Positions 57,270 to 64,000 of a stretch of DNA of 64,000 nt are shown here, piece by piece. The notes under the pieces were generated by a model that was not told where the DNA came from, made no database searches, and saw only the letters and a program-made list of their open reading frames with translations. Source of the DNA: Anthoceros angustus (lineage: Eukaryota; Streptophyta; Anthocerotopsida; Anthocerotales; Anthocerotaceae); contig MU008164.1 of assembly GCA_010909165.1 (NCBI GenBank), forward strand, positions 1 through 64,000. Direction: 5' to 3'. The position numbers and the translations under genes were made by a program. Each line of letters opens with the position of its first letter. Position 1 is the stretch's first letter.

Positions 57270-57560
57270 AAGTCCCAAGTTCAGTACATTAAAAACTGGT
57301 GTGCTATGCATATGTGTATAGCCCTTGGCCTTGACATACTTTCAATAGGTATGAAGCCAATCTCGATCTTGATATTGTCCTAAACACTTCTAGGACTTAT
57401 TCTCTGAACTTTAATATGGGATGTGTTGCACCAATCCTATAGATTTCTAACACTCCCACTCAACACATTGGTACTACTCTCCTAAGCCTAACATCTTGCT
57501 GAACTTGACGTGCTTCTCCAAAGTCAACCCTTTGGTCAAAATATCTGCAACACATAATTG
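57270..57560 (-). mobile_element. Copia remnant: pol C-terminus, polypurine tract and LTR start
   Basis: Read on the minus strand, 57560-57475 encodes ADILTKGLTLEKHVKFSK and LGL, the end of a Copia pol. It is followed by GTGTTGAGTGGGAG (polypurine tract) and an LTR beginning TGTTAGAAATCTATAGG at 57452. The LTR seems to run to about 57270. No other part of this element is present. Confidence 0.75.
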
Positions 57561-58440
57561 GGAGCCAAACATTAATACAGAATGGCATGGTTTAAGACCA
57601 TATTTTAAGACGTATATAAGACAATTTTACAAGTTTTAAGAAGTGGAGTGTGGGACCAGAAATCATCCTAAATAGCTTCTCTGTGACAATGTTGCCATCT
57701 TTCCCAAAGATGCGATACCGGTCCGCTTTTGCGCTGGATTATTTGCTCATTCTCGGCCATGCACGGCAATGCACGTCATTCACACTTGGTACGTATATAA
57801 GAAAAGTACATCATGCCATTGGGTCGAACCATTGGGTATTTGTACAAGCATCCCACAAATTGTTAGTATGCCATTTCATTATGCATTGAGAAAGTACCGT
57901 CGAAAAGTCTCAGTCTGAGTTTGTGTGACCATTTTGGGGCTTTGTTATCGTACCTAAATCCCATATATGTTGTAAGTATAGACCATTCTCAAGCTACTTT
58001 GTCGTACTTAAATCCCACATCCGTTGTAAGCATAATCCTGTAATTATATAATTATAGAATTCGAAAAAGAGAAGTAATTGCAAATGGAAAAACTAGCACA
58101 TTCAAAAATTATGCTGAATATTTTTTGATATCCTCATAAATTGGCTCAGAAGAAGAGGATAGAATGCTCATATGATTTTACACTCTTGTTGCAAAGGTGA
58201 CATATTCGGGAGGATTTAGACGATTGAGGAGTCAACCATATGTCCGTGTCAATCTATAAGGGGTCTAATCGACATATGGTCGCTAGGGTGGAGTCTAATC
58301 GCCTTATGGATTGTGATGGACACATTAAATAAGGGTGAGGTCTACGGCAATTACACCGCACCCTTATTATTCAACATGTGAGCATCCTCAGCTTGAAAGA
58401 CATATGAATGCATAGGTAGTAGAGGAAAACTGGCCTCCCA
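57561..58440. other. no recognised gene
   Basis: Short ORFs only. A phrase GTACTTAAATCCCA[T/C]A recurs near 57950 and 58010, a short tandem repeat. Confidence 0.4.
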
Positions 58441-58800
58441 TAATTGGAGACAACATGGGAGGAGTTGTGTGTCTGAAATTTGGTGAGAAGAAGGGAGCAG
58501 ATAGGAAACCTAAGGGCGAGCCTAGTTATCCGAACTGTATGTCATGAATTATGAATTGCAACATCCATAAGCAAGTGCATATGAATTGGCGAGAGCTGTT
58601 TGTATGTCTTTAAATTTGGTAGGAAGAAGGGAGGAGATGGGGAACCCAAGGGCAAACCTAATTATCCAAATTGCATGTCATGAATTACGACATCTAAACG
58701 AGTGCGTGTGAATTGGGGAGAGCTGTTTGTATGTTGGGAAGAATGGAGAAGATGGAACCTAGGGCGAAGATAAAATGCGGCATCCATAAGCACTAGTAAT
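58440..58800 (+). repeat. ~130-bp tandem repeat, about three units
   Basis: AGAAGGGAG[C/G]AGAT, CTAATTATCCAAATTGCATG-like and GGCGAGAGCTGTTTGTATG recur in the same order near 58490, 58625 and (partially) 58735, with substitutions and length changes between units. Confidence 0.8.
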
Positions 58801-59131
58801 GCACATGAGTTGGCGAGAGCAAGTGGCGGGGCGGACTTTAGTCCACGGCGGCTGGCTTTGAAGTCTAATGCCTGACCTAGAAAGCGCGCGGTGCCCGGGG
58901 CGAAGCGACACGTAAGCGTCTGACGTGCTGGGCAGGCAAGGGGCATGTGAGGAGCACACGGCATGTGTGGCTCGCATCTGTGCTCACAGATGTAGAGAAG
59001 TTTGTAGTAGGTGTAACCGGTTTGGTCTATTTAGACACCGTTTCCGTCCAATGCACTGATGAGAGCCTAACCAAGCGCATTGCAAATTGCGGGGCCACAG
59101 TCGGTTTCACATTTCTTGCCTCCATCGCGTC
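58801..59131. other. upstream region of the VOC gene
   Basis: Presumed promoter and 5' UTR. No clear TATA box; GCGCGCGGTGCCCGGGGCG near 58885 is CG-rich. Confidence 0.35.
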
Positions 59132-60131
59132 ATGGCAGCATCCAGCCTGTGGCTCGCCCCGGGAGGGGTCACGCTGGCCCCCCGCCTTTCCTGCTCCTCC
59201 CGCTCTGCGTCGGCCACGTCGGTCCGTTCCGCTGCTCCAGCTGCTGCTCCCGCTGCCGCTGCAATTGAATGCGCTCCATTGGATCCTTGGTGTCTGTTCA
59301 CACTGGTTTCGGAAGAGACTCATTTTGCTTCGTGCTGAAAGCAGAGGGGAAACCAGGTCAGGCTGCACCAGCTCCGCAGCGTGTGCCAGGGAGGTGCGGT
59401 GTTGAGATCCAAGCGATTGGCCATGGCCGCACTTGCGAATGAGGAGGCACTCGCTTCCGAGAAGGAGACTGACAGTGGAGCTGGAGAGCATCAGGGTTTG
59501 CAAGCTGCGGGTAAACTTCTTGCTTATCTAGTTCTGTTCCATACATGTTCACACTTGGCTGGTTCGTGGTTGGGGCAGGTATCGAGTTTGTGAGCGTGCA
59601 CCATGTGGCTGGGATTTGCGAGAATCTGGAACGGTCCTTGGACTTCTACTCTGGCGTGCTAGGTAGGTACTTAGTGTTGCTTGGTTGCTGTTGTCAGTCA
59701 AAGTAACTGAAATTCAGTGGCGAGTGAATGTGAAATGGAGCTGGGTTTGTGCAGGCCTGACTTTGAACCCCGACCGGCCGGCTTCCTTGCCGTACAGAGG
59801 GGCTTGGCTTTGGGTAGGCCCCCAGATGATTCACCTAATGGAGGTACCCAACCCGGACCCTGTAGATGGACGGCCTGCCTACGGCGGTCGGGATCGTCAT
59901 TTCTGTGTGGCAGTCAAGGATTTGCAGCAGGTGGAAGCTCGCTTGACGAAGAACGGTAAATTCGCTTTCTTGCTCCCCGTTTGTGACTTTGTCAGGACTG
60001 TAACAAAGGTGGGTTCAGGAACTTTTGGTCTGTTGCAAGGTATTCCTTTCCAAGGGAGTTCGTCAGGACGGCCTGCACTATTCTGCCGGGACCCTGATGG
60101 CAACGCTATTGAGTTCACTCTTTCGGGCTGA
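59132..60131 (+). CDS. VOC-superfamily (glyoxalase I-like) protein, predicted plastid-targeted
   Basis: I propose five exons: 59132-59289, 59380-59510, 59579-59662, 59755-59955 and 60040-60131 (221 residues, phases consistent, GT-AG introns of 68-92 nt). The first ~50 residues (MAASSLWLAPGG, then Ala/Ser/Arg) look like a transit peptide. From residue about 98 the VOC domain reads VHHVAGICENLERSLDFYS, PYRGAWLWVGPQMIHLMEVP, GGRDRHFCVAVKDL and RPALFCRDPDGNAIEFT. These are the blocks of the plant chloroplast lactoylglutathione-lyase-like family (Arabidopsis At5g57040 type). Likely metal ligands are the His of VHHV, Glu of HLME, His of RDRH and Glu of AIEF. The actual substrate is not known. The first intron is the least certain; an ATG at 59423 is an alternative start. 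Confidence 0.88.
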
Positions 60132-60737
60132 AATCTCTACCAATGGTAACATATTCACGCCAGTCCAGCCCCTGCCTTGTATAGATGCGCACCTGATGCG
60201 CACCTGCCTTGTATATAGTTGCAGTGTACAGGAAGCAAATCCCTTCAGTGCAATAACAGTTGCTTGTGTAATAGTTCTCGTGATGCAATACTGCAACACT
60301 CGCGACCGTTTTCTATACTGTTCACTGCACCTGGCGTCGATACAGTCTCACAAAGCTCAATCCTGCACCAATTGGAAAAAAAAGTGTGCACCTGGACGAA
60401 CCTGGATGATAAGGGTAGAACCTGGGCGGAGAGTAACAGCACACAAGCAATTGCGAAGTTTGTGAGGTCCCAAGAGAATTTCAAAGACTCACGTCCGACC
60501 CCACAAAATTAGGTGTGTAACAAAAAGTCACTGCTTGAAAAGGGTGAGACTGGAGTGGCCTTCCCAGGTGAAGGCACCAAATTATCCAACCACCAGGAGA
60601 ACTAGCCAATCAACACAATATGTTCCAAAGGGGGGGGCAACATCTACGTCTGCGTCACTGGCCTGAAAGGGAGCCAGAACACCAAGATGGATCTTTTCTC
60701 AACACAGTCGTGGTCGGTGACTGGGGACTTTTTCACA
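60132..60737. other. convergent 3' regions of the VOC and V-ATPase genes
   Basis: No gene is recognised. The ORF extending past the VOC stop is a shadow of its last exon. The two genes converge here, so most of this is 3' UTR and spacer. Confidence 0.5.
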
Positions 60738-61538
60738 CTAGCCCCGAGATTGCCCAGCACGGGATGATAGGATGATGCCGATGATGAGCCCGTACAGGGC
60801 AAGAGCCTCAGCAAAAATGAGGATAAGGATCATCCCCACGAACAGCTTGGGTTGCTGAGCATTTGCTCTACAGGAAACAGAACAGTACACACCTTTCAGA
60901 AGAAGGAATAAAGCGAAAAGACACAAAGTACCAAGACAAGACAAGCTCACTACAGCTGGGCAGGGTCAAAACGACCCTACTGACGCAAAAAAAGCAAAGC
61001 AAGAGTGTTACCTGACACCAGCGTCACCAACGACGCCAATGGCGAAGCCTGCCGCCAAGCCAGCGAGACCACAAGCCAAACCCGAAGAGAGATGAGCATA
61101 TCCGTCGAAAAGATAGTATGGCTTAGCTTTGGGGTTGATTCCAGTGCTGATGATGACGGCAATAATCAATCCATAAATTCCGAGCACTCCAGCCATGACA
61201 ACGGGTACAATGGATTTCATGACAAGTTCAGGCCTCATAACACCCATAGCTGCCACTCCGACTCCACTCTTAGCTGTCCCATACGCTGCGCCTATGCCTG
61301 CAGTGTGCGATCGGTGCACAAAATCAAACCAAGTTTCCTGCCGGAAAAAACCTAATCCGGATCTGGATCTACTGCTGCACACAAGGGCGGGCTACAACCT
61401 CGGAACGGCCAGGGCACCTGCCAAGCATGCTCCACAAAGGACGGAACCAGGCAAACACTTACAGGAAAACACGAGCGCAGCTGCAGCTCCCATGAAGCCA
61501 AAAAAGGAAGCGACCTCGTTCCCTTGGAAGTCCGCCAT
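60738..61538 (-). CDS. VHA-c: V-type proton ATPase 16-kDa proteolipid subunit c
   Basis: Subunit c forms the rotating proton-carrying ring of the V-ATPase in vacuolar and other endomembranes. Three exons fit exactly: 61463-61538, 61012-61297 and 60738-60867 (GT-AG introns of 165 and 144 nt). They give 163 residues against 164-166 in relatives. It begins [20 protein letters not shown] and contains [39 protein letters not shown] and [14 protein letters not shown]. Four membrane helices are expected; the essential carboxylate is Glu141 in helix 4. It ends SSRAGQSRG. The near-complete match to the highly conserved plant family leaves little doubt. A GA repeat lies about 200 bp upstream. Confidence 0.97.
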
Positions 61539-62110
61539 GGCTGCCTCCGCAACGCTGAGGCTGTTGATTTCCTTCCCCCTCCTCCTCCTCCTCCAAAGCC
61601 TAGAAACCGACGCACAGATCCCGACTCGGGGATCCCGGATCCCGACCGCGCCGCACAGATCTGGCTATCCAGCAACGAAAAATATGCTGAAGCGAGCCAG
61701 ATCCCGCTGCGGCTGGGCAGGAGAAGAGCGAGAGCGAGAGCGAGAGCGAGAGCGAGCGCGAGCGCGAGCACCTGCTGCAGCGAGGCGCCACCCGGGCGAA
61801 TGGCAAGCGCAGCGGAAGGCGAATGGCGAATGGCGGCGTGCAAGATGGCGAGACAGCCGCGAAAAAAGACCGGGCACCGGCCTCGTATTTGCTCCTCCTC
61901 CCAGCGCCCGTGATCAGATGCTACTGCGGCGAGGGAAATGCAAGGGAGGGAGAGCTGGGGAAGGAGGAGCCACGTGTCCTGCTATTTATCGGAAGCCGCA
62001 GCAGCACGATTGAGGGGTTGAGGCTGATCACCTCTTTGCACGAAAGCAAAATAATGCCTCTCCTTTTTTCTTTCTTTCTCAAAATAATGTCGCTAGCGCT
62101 TAAGTATTTT
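61539..62110. other. V-ATPase upstream region with GA repeat
   Basis: Contains a (GAGAGC)n-like stretch (61726-61770). The Arg/Ala-rich ORFs here on both strands are low-complexity shadows. Presumed promoter and 5' UTR of VHA-c (minus strand). Confidence 0.5.
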
Positions 62111-62113
62111 TCC

Positions 62114-62296
62114 ATGATCAAGGAGCTGCCGGAGACGGGGATCCTCCCTGCCGTGCAGGATGATGGCGGGGACATGGAGTACTGGGGCTTGGATCCTGAG
62201 TCAGGGTTTGTAACCTTAACGATGCAAGGCGCGTGCAGCGGCTGTCCCAGCTCCGCCGTCACTCCCCAGTCCGTCATTGAGAATATGAGACGTTAA
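62114..62296 (+). pseudogene. NFU4/5-like: NFU-domain (NifU C-terminal) fragment, mitochondrial NFU4/5-like
   Basis: The frame reads MIKELPETGILPAVQDDGGD, MEYWGLDPESGFVTLTMQG and ACSGCPSSAVTPQSVIENM then RR and a stop. It matches the NFU scaffold domain, including the CXXC (CSGC) that binds an Fe-S cluster, best against plant mitochondrial NFU4/NFU5. It stops where relatives continue with LMHYVPEV, and there is no upstream presequence or domain, though the ORF itself runs from 61823. An AG before GAGCTG at 62120 could be a splice acceptor, so a real exon of an unrecognised gene is possible. Several conserved residues are changed (Leu to Pro, Arg to Gly), favouring a decaying duplicate. Confidence 0.7.
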
Positions 62297-62841
62297 CACA
62301 TCCGAAGTCCGTGGCTCTCTTAATTTTTGAGAAACGATGTATGTTGCTGGAGAAGTTCCGGCTCCTTCCCTTTTAGCACCATGCTCGCTCTCGCTCATGC
62401 ATGGTCGTAATATCCTCAAGAAATGAACACACTTGAGAGAGATAAGACTACCTTTTACACTTTGCTACGTCTATAATCTGCATATGGCGATAATAACTAT
62501 CACACTGCGTTGAAGATCTTAGTCCGTCGCGATGGTGATGTGTGCAGCCTCGCCCACCAAAAAGGGTAGGCATATCCCCGGCAATTGGGCTAAGCTAGCC
62601 GACAATGATCCAATCTGGCCGAAGGTGTTGCGTTTCAAGCAAGCCCGTGCCAAGAACGGATAAGGGTTGGAAGTCCTTGACGCAGACCGTGAAGGCGGAG
62701 AATCTGCTAACGAGCCCAGTTGTCTATACATATGTAGCACTATGAGGCCTGTTGCAGAAGTGAGTATGGCACGGTAGTGCCTTTGGAGGAATAAGGAAAA
62801 TGTCTGTATGGTGGCCGGGAGAAGTCACTGAGATTTGAGTG
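62297..62841. other. spacer between the NFU fragment and MutS2
   Basis: No gene recognised; presumably the MutS2 promoter and 5' UTR. Confidence 0.4.
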
Positions 62842-64000
62842 ATGGAGTCACTTGGATTGCTCGTTTCCCCTACTTGCTCGGTAGCAAGGGTTTCTGAATC
62901 TCTCTGGGGTCACAGGAAGGGATGGGAGGTCTCCCTTGGGTACAAGATGTGCCCGTGTGCACTCACAGTGACTGGTGGTGTGACAGGACTGAAGGAGTCT
63001 CTCTCAGTTGGGACATCAATCTCTGCCACCTTGTCCGCTGTGAGTGGTGGTGGGTCAAGGAGGGATCAGTTGGACTATTTTAGCTCAGGTGGTGGCAGCG
63101 ATGATGAGAGTGAGCTGCGAGAAGTTGTCAGTGGCGGACCCAGTTACTGTATAGAAGAAGATGCACGACGCATGCTGGAATGGCCTGTTGTTTGTGCTCA
63201 GGTTGCACAATTTGCGGCCACATCTGTGGGAGTGTCTATTGCGAGTAGTGGCAGGCTTACGATTGGCAAGACACGGAAAGAGAGTGAAGAGCTGTTGCAG
63301 CAAACAGCAGCTGCAGCTTCGCTCACTAATCAGCTGGACTTTTCAGGCATAGAGGATTTGCAAGATGTATTTGCAGATGTTATGGATGGGAATGTGTGCA
63401 GGGCACAAGACCTTTGTCGTGTCAGACGATCACTCTCTGCTGCACATCGACTGTACAACACGTTGCAGGAGCAAACTGGGCTACCTGTGGCTCCATTGCA
63501 AGCCATTCTGGCAGGCTGTAATCCTTGTACAGAATTAGAGAAGGACATTGAGTTTTGCATTGACTGCAGCTTTGCCACTGTGCTAGACCAGGCAAGTCCT
63601 TCTCTAGCATCAGCACGTCGCAGCAGGCAGGATAACATGAAGTTGCTCGAGTCTAGGCTGAAAGACACAGCTAATAAGATAGTGGATGCTGGAGGTATGG
63701 ACACCGCTTTGGTTACCAAGAGAAGGGCAAGATTGTGTGTTGCAGTGAGGGCATCACACAAATCACTCCTCCCTGGTGGGATTGTCCTTGATGTCAGTAA
63801 CACTGGGACCACCCTTTTCGTTGAACCAGACTTTGCTGTTCATCTCAACAATGCTGAAATGCAGCTTGCGGCAGCTGAAGAAGCTGAGGTAACTGCTGTG
63901 CTACGAAGGCTTTCCATTAAGCTGATCGATAAAGCAGAAGATATTTCCAGTTTATTGGAGCGGATCGTAGTTCTGGACCTGGCTTGTGCACGGGCTGCTC
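62842..64000 (+). CDS. MUTS2: plastid-type MutS2 (DNA mismatch-repair MutS family), 5' part
   Basis: An open frame runs from ATG 62842 (first after an in-frame stop at 62836) to the window end without a stop: 386 codons with no intron. Residues 1 to about 85 are Ser/Gly/Thr-rich and probably a plastid transit peptide. After SDDESELREVVSGG comes the MutS2 N-terminal core: EEDARRMLEWPVVCAQVAQF, TRKESEELLQQTAAAA, FSGIEDLQDVF, LRR-type coils and GGIVLDVSNTGTTLFVEPDF, a motif typical of the MutS2 clamp region. The Walker ATPase and any Smr domain lie beyond the window. MutS2 proteins act on branched DNA and, in bacteria, on collided ribosomes; the plastid role here is inferred. Confidence 0.92.
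   Translation, partial: MESLGLLVSPTCSVARVSESLWGHRKGWEVSLGYKMCPCALTVTGGVTGLKESLSVGTSISATLSAVSGGGSRRDQLDYFSSGGGSDDESELREVVSGGPSYCIEEDARRMLEWPVVCAQVAQFAATSVGVSIASSGRLTIGKTRKESEELLQQTAAAASLTNQLDFSGIEDLQDVFADVMDGNVCRAQDLCRVRRSLSAAHRLYNTLQEQTGLPVAPLQAILAGCNPCTELEKDIEFCIDCSFATVLDQASPSLASARRSRQDNMKLLESRLKDTANKIVDAGGMDTALVTKRRARLCVAVRASHKSLLPGGIVLDVSNTGTTLFVEPDFAVHLNNAEMQLAAAEEAEVTAVLRRLSIKLIDKAEDISSLLERIVVLDLACARAA

Noticed and set aside
58947-59405. 152-residue plus-strand ORF as the first exon of the VOC gene
   Set aside because: Its frame does not give a transit-like start or join in phase to exon 2; the ATG at 59132 with a donor at 59290 does.
61352-62013. Arg/Ala/Ser-rich ORFs on both strands upstream of the V-ATPase start
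   Set aside because: They are low complexity from a GAGAGC repeat and overlap the V-ATPase exon 1 and promoter; no domain or splice support.
63330-63812. 160-residue minus-strand ORF
   Set aside because: It is antisense to the well-supported MutS2 frame.

Overview
The window is nuclear DNA of a land plant. The evidence is a set of intron-bearing genes for plastid and vacuolar proteins that match plant families closely, together with dense Ty1/Copia, LINE, CACTA-like and PIF/Harbinger transposons. Introns in the five-to-seven-exon genes are short (about 68-190 nt). That would suit a compact-gene lineage such as a lycophyte, but the sequence does not prove the taxon.

Layout. 1-4.9 kb: mostly unrecognised sequence with one coiled-coil ORF, a two-unit tandem repeat and a GA-rich tract. 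4.9-22.28 kb: Copia element 1, split by Copia element 2 (11147-19857, 5-bp target duplication CTTAT) and by a smaller CACTA-like insert near 21.14 kb. 22.3-27.3 kb: a broken multi-exon gene with a DUF7869-type core, followed by seven ~145-bp tandem units that each carry a splice-donor-like site. 27.7-28.9 kb: a decayed PIF/Harbinger transposase on the minus strand. 28.96-37.26 kb: (TAA)n tracts, a triplicated ~840-bp block and a heavily stop-riddled Copia element 3 ending in an LTR. 37.3-39.4 kb: broken ORFs and short tandem repeats. 39.4-44.5 kb: a gene island on the minus strand with a DUF1825-family plastid protein, a 541-bp pogo/mariner-like MITE and a seven-exon plastid CDP-diacylglycerol synthase. 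45.6-57 kb: a LINE split by a CACTA-like element whose body and LINE flank are tandemly duplicated (2 x ~4.7 kb). 57.2-59 kb: a Copia remnant and tandem repeats. 59.1-64 kb: a second gene island with a VOC/glyoxalase-like protein (+), V-ATPase subunit c (-), an NFU-domain fragment (+) and the 5' part of a plastid MutS2 gene (+).

The genes do not form an operon-like system. Most intact ones are housekeeping: plastid lipid synthesis, plastid proteins and vacuolar acidification. The strongest structural signal is a repeated pattern of tandem duplications in the transposon-rich half. Several junctions lie on 9-12 bp shared between the two original boundaries. Otherwise near-identical copies also differ mainly by small indels clustered at CAG/CTG and CG sites. 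This is either real repair-driven duplication in methylated DNA or an assembly/base-calling effect; both readings matter for anyone using the broken ORFs here.
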